Counted from the stretch's first letter, positions 33,906 to 43,276 are shown. The stretch: 64,000 nucleotides of DNA from Bacillus sp. 03113 (GCF_006546985.1 NZ_VATK01000001.1:310001-374000); one strand, 5' to 3'. Notes: a model not told the origin generated them from the sequence alone. Program-made: numbers and translations.

Positions 33906-34314
33906 GTATAAAAAAAGGTTCTGTTAATTTAAAGCTAATTTGTATTTCGAAAGAGTTAAAAATCTTCTTGTAAAATTTCTAATTTTTTAAAAGATAGGTC
34001 TTCGTACATGTTCCATTTAAGAAATATTTTCTGTACAATTCATTTTGTTGTGTGAACCGCATGTCTAAAGGCTGTACATAAAAAGTTGAAAGAAGGGATA
34101 CGTGGTTATCCATCGATCATGAGAATACACATAACCGTGTATTATTCACTTTGAATGTAATCTTTGATAAATGATCTTCTCAAGGGTTTATAGCATTAGA
34201 AAATAAGGCAATAATACAACACGTATTTTCTTATCTGACTTGTCAAAAAGTGACGACAATTCCCAAGTATGCTCCCTTGTACCTTGGAAACAATGGTAGT
34301 AAGGGGAGGAGTTT
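33906..34314. other. Intergenic interval ywzB-ywmB
   Basis: 409 bases, AT-rich, no supportable gene. It contains a 7-bp hairpin AATACAC/GTGTATT (34124-34143) and a weak GAAAATA/TATTTTC pairing (34198-34228). No clear promoter could be assigned. Confidence 0.5.
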
Positions 34315-35049
34315 ATGGTGAAATATAGATTTTTAACAACGATACTCATTATTTGTTTTGTTTTATTTAATGTAGGAAATAAACCGACGGGAGCTGAAGA
34401 GGAGCTTGACCTGCTGGCTTTAGCTGAGGTTTTTCATAACGAGAATATTTTCATACAAGAATGGTCTTTATATTCTAGAGAAAAATTGGACAATCAAACA
34501 AATATTGAAGCATATGTAAATCAACTGAGACGAAGCTTCCCAAATGCAAAATGGAGTACCGAGTCAGATGAAAACAAAACGAAAATAAAAGCGATTTTAA
34601 AAACAAGCCAGAAAATAAATGAAAGCATTCTAATTCTTTCTGCTCACACAACAAATACTACCGAATCGTATATAATATATGAAGTAAACGGAAGTGGTTG
34701 GGAGAAGGAGTCTGAACAGTTTTTATTACAAGAATTCCAACGAAAAGCAGACGCTATTTTTCGAGAGGATACAACAATTTTCTCTTGTATTAAAGGCGAA
34801 ATTAATGATAAGATTAATGTTGCTTTGCCTTATTATGCCAAGCATTTACTTGATGTTTTTGATGCAAATGAGATAGAAGCTTTAAAGGAAAATTCTTTTG
34901 TTTCAACTTCAGCTTATTCAAGAAAATTTGCTGAAAATATAGAAACAAAAGGAAAAACAATGAACTTACAACTAGGAATTAGGAAGCAAGGATTGGGCGC
35001 TAAGACTACCATTGTAGCTGGCACACCAATCATAACGATTGAATATTAA
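34315..35049 (+). CDS. ywmB: YwmB family protein (DUF1779, TATA-box-binding-like fold)
   Basis: A 244-residue exported protein with an N-terminal signal segment (about 1-27, ILIICFVLFNVGNKPTGA). Family members fold like a TATA-box binding protein, but the signal places this one outside the membrane; the role is unknown. It lies directly before murAA, as in B. subtilis, with only 33 bases between, so a shared transcript is likely. ATG 34315 has a strong AGGGGAGGA site. Confidence 0.85.
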   Translation: MVKYRFLTTILIICFVLFNVGNKPTGAEEELDLLALAEVFHNENIFIQEWSLYSREKLDNQTNIEAYVNQLRRSFPNAKWSTESDENKTKIKAILKTSQKINESILILSAHTTNTTESYIIYEVNGSGWEKESEQFLLQEFQRKADAIFREDTTIFSCIKGEINDKINVALPYYAKHLLDVFDANEIEALKENSFVSTSAYSRKFAENIETKGKTMNLQLGIRKQGLGAKTTIVAGTPIITIEY

Positions 35050-35082
35050 TATAGAGAAATTGGACGCGGAGGGGAATACATT

Positions 35083-36393
35083 TTGGAAAAAATCATCGTC
35101 CGCGGCGGAAAAAGGTTAAGTGGTACTGTAAAAGTTGAAGGTGCAAAGAACGCTGTATTACCTGTTATCGCCGCAACATTATTAGCTAGTGACGGAAAAA
35201 GCGTAATTCATGATGTGCCAGCTCTCTCCGATGTATTTACGATCAATGAAGTATTACGCTTTTTAAACGCCGACGTAGAGTTTTCAAATAATCATGTGAT
35301 TGTGGATGCATCAAGAGAGTTAAAAGTGGAAGCGCCGTTTGAATATGTTCGTAAAATGCGTGCTTCTGTACTTGTTATGGGGTCCTTATTGGCAAGGAAC
35401 GGTCGTGCACGTGTTGCCCTGCCTGGAGGATGTGCGATTGGATCAAGACCAATTGATCAGCATTTAAAAGGATTTGAAGCAATGGGTGCTGAAGTGAAGG
35501 TTGGGAACGGTTTTATCGAAGCAACGGTTGCAGATCGTTTGCAGGGAGCAAAAATTTATTTAGATTTCCCTAGTGTAGGTGCGACTGAAAATATTATGAT
35601 GGCTGCAACACTTGCTCAAGGAACAACAGTCATTGAAAATGCAGCAAAAGAACCAGAAATCGTTGATTTAGCTAACTTTTTAAATAAGATGGGAGCGAAG
35701 GTCAGAGGAGCAGGCACGGGTTCTATTCGTATAGAAGGTGTAGATCAATTATTCGGTGCTGAACATAATATCATTCCTGATCGTATTGAAGCAGGTACGT
35801 TCATGGTCGCTGCTGCAATTACAGGAGGAAATGTTCTTGTGCAGGGAGCTGTTCCAGAACATTTAACTTCTTTAATTGCAAAAATGGAGGAAATGGGCGT
35901 TCAGTTTATAGAGGAAAATGACGGAATTCGTGTTATAGGTCCGGATATTTTAAAAGCAGTTGATATAAAGACAATGCCTCATCCTGGGTTTCCAACTGAT
36001 ATGCAGTCACAAATGATGTCATTATTGTTTCGTGCGCAAGGCACAAGTATGATTACGGAAACGGTATTTGAAAATCGTTTTATGCACGTTGAAGAATTTC
36101 GCCGTATGAATGGTGATATTAAAATTGAAGGGCGTTCTGTTGTAATAAACGGTCCATCTAATCTTCAAGGAGCAGAGGTAGCTGCAACCGATTTAAGAGC
36201 AGCAGCAGCACTTATTCTATCTGGTTTAGTAGCGGAAGGAATGACGCGGGTAACAGAGCTGAAGCATCTTGACCGCGGTTATGTCAATTTTCATCAAAAA
36301 TTAGCTTCAATTGGTGCCGATATTGAAAGAGTAAACGAACTAGAAGAAATTACTTCTATTCCAAAAACATTCGTATCAGATTTAAATGCATAA
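35083..36393 (+). CDS. murAA: UDP-N-acetylglucosamine 1-carboxyvinyltransferase (main paralogue)
   Basis: Commits UDP-GlcNAc to peptidoglycan synthesis. The 436-residue product has catalytic Cys117 in [13 protein letters not shown]. Its place between ywmB and spoIID identifies it as the MurAA type, the essential copy in B. subtilis. It starts with TTG 35083 after GGAGGGG. It shares the fold with the 7132-8418 copy but differs through much of its length. The C-terminal tail ([17 protein letters not shown]) is longer than in the second copy. Confidence 0.96.
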   Translation: MEKIIVRGGKRLSGTVKVEGAKNAVLPVIAATLLASDGKSVIHDVPALSDVFTINEVLRFLNADVEFSNNHVIVDASRELKVEAPFEYVRKMRASVLVMGSLLARNGRARVALPGGCAIGSRPIDQHLKGFEAMGAEVKVGNGFIEATVADRLQGAKIYLDFPSVGATENIMMAATLAQGTTVIENAAKEPEIVDLANFLNKMGAKVRGAGTGSIRIEGVDQLFGAEHNIIPDRIEAGTFMVAAAITGGNVLVQGAVPEHLTSLIAKMEEMGVQFIEENDGIRVIGPDILKAVDIKTMPHPGFPTDMQSQMMSLLFRAQGTSMITETVFENRFMHVEEFRRMNGDIKIEGRSVVINGPSNLQGAEVAATDLRAAAALILSGLVAEGMTRVTELKHLDRGYVNFHQKLASIGADIERVNELEEITSIPKTFVSDLNA

Positions 36394-36408
36394 TATATGG
36401 TTTATACC

Positions 36409-36449
36409 AGACCGCAATCAGCAATAACAGTTGATTTGCGGTCTTTTTC
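36409..36449 (+). terminator. Terminator of murAA
   Basis: AGACCGCAA (36409-36417) pairs with TTGCGGTCT (36436-36444), then TTTT. Confidence 0.85.
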
Positions 36450-36477
36450 GTAAAAAGATAAGTATATAAAATTTTTG

Positions 36478-36717
36478 AAGGTAGACTGGTGTCTAGCTCC
36501 AGCGCCTATCGACTATCAAACTTCAGGTCTTCTCCCTACGATAAGTCAACATCGATTCGCTGTCGCTCATCGTGTTTCCTTAATCACGTTTTAACGGGCA
36601 GTAAGATATAACCTAAAAAATTATTCAGTGGATAAAAAACTGCCCGTAAAAACCTAATCGGCTAAGGCGAAGGCCCTCCAGTTTGTACGTCGATGATCAA
36701 GTCGCTTCCACTTTTCT
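36478..36717 (-). repeat. Modular intergenic repeat R9 (long module, internally deleted)
   Basis: AAGGTAGACTGGTGTCTAGC through GCGCCTATCGACTATC, CGATAAGTCAACATCGATTC and AACTGCCCGTAAAAACC to GATCAAGTCGCTTCCACTTTTCTT. It follows R1 closely but lacks the roughly 50-base CATCAGG hairpin part, so it is a shortened version. Confidence 0.85.
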
Positions 36718-36802
36718 TATTACTTCATTATATGGATAAGTTATAACTTTAGAAGATGTTTTTTATCCTTTTTACAATGCTTTTTCCTTATAATCCATGG
36801 TC

Positions 36803-36830
36803 ATAATTGCTTGTCCAAAACCATATGAAT
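36803..36830 (+). promoter_or_regulatory. Candidate sigma-E promoter of spoIID
   Basis: ATAATT (36803-36808), 13 bases, CATATGAAT (36822-36830), close to the sigma-E pattern (-35 ATATT, -10 CATACAMT). spoIID is a sigma-E gene in B. subtilis. An 8-bp hairpin AAGAGGCA/TGCCTCTT (36839-36860) sits at the start of the leader. Confidence 0.55.
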
Positions 36831-36887
36831 GAAAGGAGAAGAGGCAAATGAATGCCTCTTTATTTCAGGAATATGGAGGGTCTCGTC

Positions 36888-37904
36888 ATGAAATGGAAAC
36901 CTTTTATGGTACTAGGTGCTATCCTTTTTGTCGTAACGCTAATCATTCCTTCTCTTCTAGTCATCCCCTTTATGGAGAAAGTAAATGGCCGGCTTGGGGA
37001 AGCTAGTGAGAGTCCAATAAAAACAACTGAAGCAAGTCCAGGACCTTCTGTAGATGTAGTTGTCTATCGAACAGGAAAAAAGGATCTTGAAAAAGTACCA
37101 CTTGAAGAATATGTAGCAGGTGTAGTGGCTGCAGAAATGCCAGCTGAATTTGAAGAAGAGGCTCTAAAGGCACAGGCTCTGACTGCAAGAACATACATTG
37201 TAAAGCAGATGCTATCGGAAAGTAAGCTGGGACTTCCTGAAGGGGCTATGGTATTAGATACGACTGCTTATCAGGTTTACAAAAATAAAGACGAATTACG
37301 AAGACAATGGGGAACGGATTATAAATGGAAGATGGACAAAATTGAGACAGCAGTGAAGACGACAGCAGGGAAAATATTAACCTACGAGGGTGCTCCGATC
37401 GATGCTACCTTTTTTTCAACGAGTAATGGCTATACAGAAAACTCTGATGCTATTTGGACACATGGATTGCCGTACTTAACGAGTGTAGAAAGCCCATGGG
37501 ATAAAAAATCTCCAAAATTCGAAGGACAGAAAGTGATTCCTAAAACGGAATTTGAGCAGAAATTAGGAGTAAAACTTACAGATGAGGGAACGATTGGAAA
37601 AGTAGTATCTAGAACTGCAGGAAAAAGAGTTGCGATCGTCAATATAAATGGAAAAGAAATAAGCGGTAAGGATATAAGGGAAAAATTAGCACTCAAATCA
37701 ACCGATTTTGATTGGAAACAAACAGGTAATCAAATCATTATTACCACAAAAGGCTATGGTCATGGAGTTGGAATGAGTCAATATGGAGCGAATGGAATGG
37801 CCAAGGAAGGAAACAAATATGAAGATATTGTCAAGTATTATTATAAAGGGATCGAAGTATCACAGTCTGACTCTCTTTTATCAAAGGTTGTAGCAAAAAA
37901 ATAA
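36888..37904 (+). CDS. spoIID: Stage II sporulation protein D (lytic transglycosylase)
   Basis: Mother-cell membrane enzyme that, with SpoIIM and SpoIIP, drives engulfment by cleaving septal and peripheral peptidoglycan after amidase action. The 338-residue product has an N-terminal membrane anchor (about 5-28) and the SpoIID domain; AAEMPAEFE (about 81-89) holds the presumed catalytic Glu83, and GYGHGVGMSQYGANGMA near residue 290 is the family motif. The frame begins at ATG 36852, but ATG 36888 follows GGAGGG at seven bases. A sigma-E-like promoter precedes it and a terminator follows. Confidence 0.94.
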   Translation: MKWKPFMVLGAILFVVTLIIPSLLVIPFMEKVNGRLGEASESPIKTTEASPGPSVDVVVYRTGKKDLEKVPLEEYVAGVVAAEMPAEFEEEALKAQALTARTYIVKQMLSESKLGLPEGAMVLDTTAYQVYKNKDELRRQWGTDYKWKMDKIETAVKTTAGKILTYEGAPIDATFFSTSNGYTENSDAIWTHGLPYLTSVESPWDKKSPKFEGQKVIPKTEFEQKLGVKLTDEGTIGKVVSRTAGKRVAIVNINGKEISGKDIREKLALKSTDFDWKQTGNQIIITTKGYGHGVGMSQYGANGMAKEGNKYEDIVKYYYKGIEVSQSDSLLSKVVAKK

Positions 37905-37927
37905 AGAAATTCGTTACTCTTTCGTTT

Positions 37928-37966
37928 AGAGACATTAATACATTAATTTGATGTCTCTTTTTTGTA
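37928..37966 (+). terminator. Terminator of spoIID
   Basis: AGAGACAT (37928-37935) pairs with ATGTCTCT (37951-37958), followed by TTTTT. Confidence 0.8.
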
Positions 37967-38018
37967 TATTTTTATTGAGATTGTCGAAAAATAAGAGTAA
38001 AAAAATTTTTTTCATCAT

Positions 38019-38048
38019 GTATATAATTGACTAGATGTGTTCAGAATG
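38019..38048 (+). promoter_or_regulatory. Candidate sigma-F promoter of spoIIQ
   Basis: GTATA (38019-38023), exactly 15 bases, GTTCAGAATG (38039-38048). The -35 is perfect for sigma-F; the -10 is partial but resembles the one before spoIIR. spoIIQ is a sigma-F gene in B. subtilis. Confidence 0.55.
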
Positions 38049-38067
38049 ATTGCTGAGGTGATGATAA

Positions 38068-38982
38068 ATGAGAGAGGAAGAAAAGAAACGATCTTCTCAC
38101 GATTCCAGCATTAAGCGCTTATTTAAAAAGCGTTGGACATTCCCAGCTATTTATCTTGCAAGTGCAGCAATCATTATTACAGGTGGTCTATGGTATCAAA
38201 ATAGTACAAAAAATGCTTTGGATTCTGGTGAATACGATTATAAGGCAACAGATATTCCAGGCAAACCGTACAATGAACCTGCAGTTGAGGTAAACAAATC
38301 GTTAGAGGAAATTACAATGCCTGTCGATAATCCTGATACAGTTGTCTATAAAAAGCAATTCTATGACAATGATAGCGATAAAAAGGATCAAGAAGCAGCA
38401 CTTGTATTTTTTAATAACGCTTATCATCCAAATACTGGAGTAGATATTTCCAATAAAGATGAGAAAGATTTTGAGGTAGTTGCTGCACTTAGCGGAACAG
38501 TAACAGACGTCCGTGAGGATTCTGTACTTGGAAATGTTATTGAAATTGATCATGGCAAGGATGTTGTCACAATTTATCAATCTGTGAAGGACATTCAAGT
38601 GAAGGTTGGCGACGAAGTCAAAAAAGGACAAGCTCTTGCTACGGCTGGAAAAAGCTTGTTTAATGAGGAAGCTGGCGTCCATGTACACTTTGAAATTCGC
38701 AAAGGTGATGTACCAGTAAACCCACTTGAGTACTTTAACAAGCCTTTAAGTTCTTTACAAGAGGCTGATGTAACAAAGGAAAATAAAGTGGCTGATGACA
38801 GTGGAAAATCTCAAGGAAATGATGCTGTTGAAGAAAACAAATCTAATAACAACAGCACAACAGATGATAAAGCTGTCGAAAAAGAAGATAATAGCACTGA
38901 CTCAAATACAAACTTAGATGAGCATAGTGTTCCTTCAGATAACAGCAATAACACATCTGAAACAGAAAACACTAATGGATAA
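38068..38982 (+). CDS. spoIIQ: Forespore engulfment protein SpoIIQ
   Basis: Forespore membrane protein that zips to mother-cell SpoIIIAH across the septum and helps build the feeding channel. The 304-residue product has a cytoplasmic basic N-terminus, one membrane helix (about 26-43), a LytM/M23-like domain (about 120-235), and a C-terminal low-complexity tail rich in Asn, Asp, Ser, Glu. In the M23 fold, HVHFE is kept but the first zinc His is Asn in NTGVDI, so peptidase activity is not expected, as in other Bacillus SpoIIQ. ATG 38068 follows GAGGTGAT. Repeat R10 starts one base after the stop. Confidence 0.94.
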   Translation: MREEEKKRSSHDSSIKRLFKKRWTFPAIYLASAAIIITGGLWYQNSTKNALDSGEYDYKATDIPGKPYNEPAVEVNKSLEEITMPVDNPDTVVYKKQFYDNDSDKKDQEAALVFFNNAYHPNTGVDISNKDEKDFEVVAALSGTVTDVREDSVLGNVIEIDHGKDVVTIYQSVKDIQVKVGDEVKKGQALATAGKSLFNEEAGVHVHFEIRKGDVPVNPLEYFNKPLSSLQEADVTKENKVADDSGKSQGNDAVEENKSNNNSTTDDKAVEKEDNSTDSNTNLDEHSVPSDNSNNTSETENTNG

Positions 38983-38983
38983 A

Positions 38984-39106
38984 AAGAAAAGCGGAAGCGC
39001 CTTGATAAGCCCTGAAGAAAAATGTTCATTTGGCTTCAAAAGCGCTTTTTGCTTTTTGAGACAAAGGGTTATTTTTCACAAGGGCTAGGCGCCTGAAGCT
39101 AGACAA
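38984..39106 (+). repeat. Modular intergenic repeat R10 (single complete unit)
   Basis: AAGAAAAGCGGAAGCGCC arm, GAAGAAAAATGTTC / GTTATTTTTCACAAGG module, GGCGCCTGAAGCTAGACA arm. It is the clearest stand-alone copy of this 123-base unit and follows the spoIIQ stop directly. Confidence 0.9.
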
Positions 39107-39122
39107 TATGTGGAAAAGTAAA

Positions 39123-39158
39123 TGGATACTCGACACTTTTTGGGTATCCTTTTTTTTA
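39123..39158 (+). terminator. Terminator downstream of spoIIQ
   Basis: GGATAC (39124-39129) and GTATCC (39144-39149) with an eight-T tail. It lies after repeat R10, so the repeat is probably part of the spoIIQ transcript. Confidence 0.78.
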
Positions 39159-39246
39159 TGACTAATTTCTATTTGAAAAAAGTAGCTAATGAATAAAAAA
39201 GCTACATAAAATTGAAGGATTCCTTGTCCCTATTAAGTTTTTTGTG

Positions 39247-39274
39247 CATATATCCTCATCCAAGCTAATAAACT
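39247..39274 (+). promoter_or_regulatory. Weak candidate sigma-E promoter of spoIIID
   Basis: CATATAT (39247-39253), 13 bases, AATAAACT (39267-39274); the -10 matches 6 of 8 sigma-E positions. It would give a leader of about 200 bases, which is long. Low confidence. Confidence 0.3.
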
Positions 39275-39482
39275 GTTACAAACCTGCAAAGAGAGTGTTT
39301 GAGGTGAGGAATCGTTTTGAAGATAACACATATTTAGTTGAGGACTTGATTATTCTTTGTAAGCTCAGAAGGCTGAGGCTTTCTGCCGCATAAAAACAAT
39401 CGAATGCGGAATGAAGTATTTCAAAAACCGAAGCGAGTCTCATTTCACACTTCTCACATCCAACTTAGGGAGGGCGAGTGGT

Positions 39483-39755
39483 GTGCACGATTACATCAAA
39501 GAGAGAACTATCAAGATTGGAAAGTATATCGTGGAGACGAGGAAAACAGTTCGCGTGATAGCGAAGGAGTTTGGCGTATCCAAAAGTACAGTCCATAAAG
39601 ACTTAACCGAAAGGCTTCCTGAAATTAATCCGGATCTTGCAAATGAGGTAAAAGAAATACTCGATTATCATAAATCCATTCGACATTTACGTGGAGGAGA
39701 AGCCACAAAGCTTAAATATCAAAAAGAAGAACTAGAAGAAGAAACAGTGCAATAA
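39483..39755 (+). CDS. spoIIID: Sporulation transcriptional regulator SpoIIID
   Basis: Mother-cell DNA-binding protein that tunes the sigma-E regulon and helps switch on sigK. It has 90 residues with a helix-turn-helix (about 20-45, IAKEFGVSKSTVHKDLTERL) and a basic C-terminal region (RGGEATKLKYQKEE). The frame is open from 39411, but GTG 39483 after AGGGAGGG gives MHDYIKERTIKIGKYIVET, the conserved start. Its TAA stop overlaps the first bases of repeat R11 (TAAGAAAAGCGG). Gene order spoIIQ-spoIIID-mbl matches B. subtilis. Confidence 0.96.
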   Translation: MHDYIKERTIKIGKYIVETRKTVRVIAKEFGVSKSTVHKDLTERLPEINPDLANEVKEILDYHKSIRHLRGGEATKLKYQKEELEEETVQ

Positions 39756-39865
39756 GAAAAGCGGCCGATTAAAAACGCCACGTCCTTATGTCTTCATCGG
39801 CACTCGTACATCCTGTACGTCGGAGGCGCTTTGATCAGCGATGAAACTAGACACCAGTCTACCTT
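39754..39865 (+). repeat. Modular intergenic repeat R11
   Basis: AAGAAAAGCGGCCGATT arm and module, GCCACGTCC, CATCGGCACTCGTACATCC, TGTACGTCGGAGGCGC, a GATCAGCGATGAA stub and CTAGACACCAGTCTACCTT arm. It starts inside the spoIIID stop codon. It joins the short GCCGAT module to the long outer arm of R1, R6 and R9. Confidence 0.88.
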
Positions 39866-39889
39866 AAAAAAAATTATATTTATCAGAAT

Positions 39890-39949
39890 AAATACGAGTA
39901 GGCGGCAAAAGCACCTGGCGTGATGCTTTAAGATCGCCTATTTGTATTT
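39890..39949 (+). ncRNA. Nested hairpin upstream of mbl, candidate structured RNA or terminator
   Basis: Three nested pairings share one axis: AAATAC/GTATTT, TAGGCG/CGCCTA and AAAGCA/TGCTTT, with unpaired GGCG-GCA and AAGAT joints. A T-run does not follow directly. I know of no riboswitch class that fits. The remaining 39950-40336 is AT-rich leader DNA with no gene. Confidence 0.3.
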
Positions 39950-40336
39950 AAAAATTTTGTAGAAAAAACGGTTAAATTTTTACATGCAATCATTTATTTT
40001 ACTTTAAATGTGTTAAAATATACAATTAGGATAGATAGGACTTGCTTCTTAGAAGAATGCATAAAGAACTACTTAAATAGAAAAAAATGGAACTGTTATC
40101 CTTATTAAGGATCAATATAAAAAAATGGATCCTTTGAAAAAAAAATTAAGAGATATGAAGTTTCATTAAATTGTGTTTTAGAAAGGAACCTTATATTAAC
40201 AATTGCAGGAGCTTTGTCCATGCGTACATATTAGGAATTAATCCTATAAAACATAATGAGAATAAAAAATAAGAATAAGCTCTAAAGATGCAAGAGGAAG
40301 CATCTGACCAATAGTTCAAGGAGGAAGAATAAGAGA

Positions 40337-41338
40337 ATGTTTGCTAGGGATATTGGGATTGACTTAGGAACGGCTAATGTATTAATTCATGTTAAAGGTC
40401 GCGGGATTGTATTAAATGAACCATCGGTGGTAGCTTTAGATAAAAATACAAACAGAGTTCTAGCAGTAGGAGAAGAAGCTCGTAAAATGGTTGGACGTAC
40501 GCCAGGAAATATCGTGGCTATTCGTCCGCTCAAAGATGGTGTTATCGCTGATTTTGACGTAACAGAAGCGATGCTTAGACATTTTATCAATAAGCTCAGT
40601 GTAAAAGGAATGCTATCAAAGCTTCGTATTTTAATTTGCTGCCCAACCAATATTACAAGCGTTGAACAAAAGGCGATTAAAGAAGCAGCTGAAAAAAGCG
40701 GCGGTAAAAAAATATATTTAGAAGAAGAGCCAAAGGTCGCGGCAATTGGAGCAGGCATGGATATTTTTCAGCCGAGCGGCAATATGGTTGTAGATATTGG
40801 TGGTGGTACGACGGATGTAGCCGTTTTATCAATGGGGGATATCGTTACATCTTCTTCCATAAAAATGGCAGGGGATAAGTTTGATACTGAAATTCTAAAC
40901 TATATTAAAAGAGAATATAAGCTATTAATAGGTGAACGGACGGCGGAAAATATTAAAATCAATATTGGTACGGTTTTCCCTAACTCACGCAATGAATCCA
41001 TGGAAATTCGCGGACGCGATATGGTCTCTGGTCTACCGAGAACGATTACGGTATATTCTCAGGAGATTGAACAAGCATTACGAGAATCTGTGTATGTTAT
41101 TGTTCATGCAGCAAAAAGCGTTCTTGAGCGTACTCCACCAGAATTATCTGCTGATATCATTGACCGTGGTGTGATATTAACAGGAGGCGGTGCTCTGCTT
41201 CATGGCATTGATATGCTTCTTGCAGAAGAATTGAAGGTTCCTGTTCTTGTAGCTGAAAATCCTATGGACTGTGTTGCAATAGGAACAGGTATCATGCTTG
41301 ATAACATTGATAAGCTGCCTAAAAGAAAATTTGGATGA
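40337..41338 (+). CDS. mbl: Rod-shape actin homologue Mbl
   Basis: MreB-type actin that moves with the elongation machinery and directs lateral wall synthesis. At 333 residues it has the actin-fold phosphate loops DIGIDLGTANVLI (about 4-16) and VVDIGGGTTDVAVLS (about 155-170), the hinge GGGALLHGID and a C-terminal basic KRKFG. ATG 40337 follows AAGGAGGAAG. Its place between spoIIID and flhO identifies it as Mbl rather than MreB or MreBH. A terminator separates it from flhO. Confidence 0.96.
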   Translation: MFARDIGIDLGTANVLIHVKGRGIVLNEPSVVALDKNTNRVLAVGEEARKMVGRTPGNIVAIRPLKDGVIADFDVTEAMLRHFINKLSVKGMLSKLRILICCPTNITSVEQKAIKEAAEKSGGKKIYLEEEPKVAAIGAGMDIFQPSGNMVVDIGGGTTDVAVLSMGDIVTSSSIKMAGDKFDTEILNYIKREYKLLIGERTAENIKINIGTVFPNSRNESMEIRGRDMVSGLPRTITVYSQEIEQALRESVYVIVHAAKSVLERTPPELSADIIDRGVILTGGGALLHGIDMLLAEELKVPVLVAENPMDCVAIGTGIMLDNIDKLPKRKFG

Positions 41339-41386
41339 TGATCAGATCTATATAGCATCATATTATGATACTAATTAAGCGGACAT

Positions 41387-41425
41387 AACCTGTGTGATAA
41401 GCATATATCATGCAGGTTATTTTTA
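41387..41425 (+). terminator. Terminator of mbl
   Basis: AACCTG and CAGGTT form the outer stem, TGATA and TATCA the inner stem, with a small internal loop, then ATTTTT. Confidence 0.72.
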
Positions 41426-41552
41426 CATGAAAAACATAATGATACAAACCTAGACGTTTTTCTTCAAAAATATAATGTTTATTCGAGGATTTTTTTTTAT
41501 AATAGAAGTATATAGTATGGAATAAAACTCAACAAAAAATTGAGGTGGAGTT

Positions 41553-42386
41553 ATGTTTAGAGGATTTTATACGGCTGCCTCTGGAATGCTTGCTCAGCAA
41601 AGAAGAACGGAAATGCTTTCGAATAATATGGCGAATGTTAACACACCAGGATATAAAGCAGATCAAACGGTTTTAAGAGCCTTTCCTGAAATGCTATTAA
41701 AAAGAATCGACAAAACGAAAGTTCCAGTTGAAGGTCAGTTGAATACAACGGTAGGAGAAACGATTGGTCCTCTTCATACAGGGGTGTACTTGCAGGAAAC
41801 CATTCCTCTCTTTATGCAAGGCGATTTAAGGGAAACTGAGCAGAAAACGGATTTGGCTTTAGTCGATGTGAATATGCCATTAAACAATAACAATGAAAAA
41901 GGATCTGTATTTTTCACCATTCAACATCCGTCAGGGGAGCTTCTTTATACACGAAATGGTGATTTTACAATAGATGCACAAGGGTTTTTAACGACAGCAA
42001 GCGGTTTATATGTCTTAGATGATCAAGGGAATCAGATTCGGCTTTCAAGTGATCAATTTGCTGTGAATGACCAAGGTATAGTAATCGGAGTTGGTGGAGA
42101 AACAGCAAGATTAGGTATAGGTTATACGAATAATCCGTATGCTTTAATTAAAGAAGGGGACGGCCTCTTTCGAACAGAAAATGGGAATCAGCTAGCTAAT
42201 GCTTTTAATGCACAGGGCGTTCAGTTTAAGCTTCAGCAAGGATTTTTAGAAGGCTCCAATGTGGATACTTCTAGAACGATGACAGATATGATGACTTCAT
42301 ACCGCGCTTTTGAAGCTAATCAAAAAGTATTGCAAGCATATGACCGAAGTATGGAAAAAGCAGTCAATGAAATCGGTAAACTATAG
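41553..42386 (+). CDS. flhO: Flagellar hook-basal body protein FlhO
   Basis: FlgG-like distal-rod protein of the flagellar basal body. The 277-residue product has the N-terminal rod motif SGMLAQQRRTEMLSNNMANVNTPGYK, a central domain with FFTIQHPSGELLYTRNGDFTIDAQGFL, and the C-terminal heptad-rich LEGSNVDTSRTMTDMMTSYRAFEANQKVLQ. N- and C-terminal helices pack together in the rod. GAGGTGG precedes ATG 41553. It forms a pair with flhP, as in B. subtilis, away from the main flagellar cluster. Confidence 0.93.
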   Translation: MFRGFYTAASGMLAQQRRTEMLSNNMANVNTPGYKADQTVLRAFPEMLLKRIDKTKVPVEGQLNTTVGETIGPLHTGVYLQETIPLFMQGDLRETEQKTDLALVDVNMPLNNNNEKGSVFFTIQHPSGELLYTRNGDFTIDAQGFLTTASGLYVLDDQGNQIRLSSDQFAVNDQGIVIGVGGETARLGIGYTNNPYALIKEGDGLFRTENGNQLANAFNAQGVQFKLQQGFLEGSNVDTSRTMTDMMTSYRAFEANQKVLQAYDRSMEKAVNEIGKL

Positions 42387-42430
42387 AGAAACAAATTGTT
42401 AAAAAATGATCCCGAAAAAGGGGAAGAGAT

Positions 42431-43276
42431 ATGAATAGAACAATGATCACAGCAACTAATACCTTATCCCAGATGCAAAAGCAAATCGATACTATTAGTC
42501 AAAATATTGCCAATGTCGATACAACTGGGTATAAAAAAAGAGATGCAACTTTTTCGGATCTCCTTTTTCAACAAGTAAATAATCAAAGGCATCAAAGCAA
42601 AGAGGTAAACAGATTCACACCAAATGGAATTCGGCAGGGTACTGGTGCAAAATTGTCTCAAACACAGTTGATTTTTTCTCAAGCGGCGATAAAAAATACG
42701 GATCGAAGTCTTGATACAGCTTTTACAAAACAGGGTCAGATGTACCGTGTATTGGTACAGCAAGGTGAAAATTCACAGATTCAATATACACGTGACGGCG
42801 CTTTTTCCTTATCTCTGATTTCAGAAAATGAAGCTTTGCTAGTCACAAGTAAAGGTTATCCCATATTAGATGAAAATAATCAACCTATTACGATAAATGC
42901 ACGATCAGCTAAGGAATATACGATCTCGTCAAACGGACGTTTAACAGTGGTTCTTGATAATAATACTGAGCAAAACTTTAATTTAGGTGTTACATATGTC
43001 AAAAGACCACAGTTTCTAGAACAAAAAGGTGAAAATCTTTACAGTCTACCTGAGAATATGCCTGAAATAAATGTAACGACGGCCGATATTTTCACTGAGC
43101 TAAATGGTCCGTTACGTAATGAAATTTCTATTGAGCAAAAATCATTAGAGCAATCAAATGTGGATTTATCAAAGGAATTGACAGATTTAATAAGTACCGA
43201 GCGTGCCTATCAGTTTCAAACAAGATCCGTAACACTAGCCGATCAAATGATGGGTCTAGTAAATGGGATTCGTTAA
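42431..43276 (+). CDS. flhP: Flagellar hook-basal body protein FlhP
   Basis: Second FlgG-like rod protein, 281 residues, with MITATNTLSQMQKQIDTISQNIANVDTTGYKK at the N-terminus and LEQSNVDLSKELTDLISTERAYQFQTRSVTLADQM at the C-terminus. It follows flhO by 44 bases with AAAAGGGGAAGAG before ATG 42431. The middle region is more divergent than in FlhO, as expected for the rod tip. Both proteins are exported by the flagellar type III apparatus. Confidence 0.93.
   Translation: MNRTMITATNTLSQMQKQIDTISQNIANVDTTGYKKRDATFSDLLFQQVNNQRHQSKEVNRFTPNGIRQGTGAKLSQTQLIFSQAAIKNTDRSLDTAFTKQGQMYRVLVQQGENSQIQYTRDGAFSLSLISENEALLVTSKGYPILDENNQPITINARSAKEYTISSNGRLTVVLDNNTEQNFNLGVTYVKRPQFLEQKGENLYSLPENMPEINVTTADIFTELNGPLRNEISIEQKSLEQSNVDLSKELTDLISTERAYQFQTRSVTLADQMMGLVNGIR

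Noticed and set aside
37982-37988. Perfect 0A box upstream of spoIIQ
   Set aside because: spoIIQ is forespore-controlled, and several such 7-mers are expected by chance in 64 kb; others occur, for example after glyA.
39304-39393. Thirty-codon leader peptide before spoIIID
   Set aside because: GAGG is too close to the GTG, and no regulatory logic is visible.
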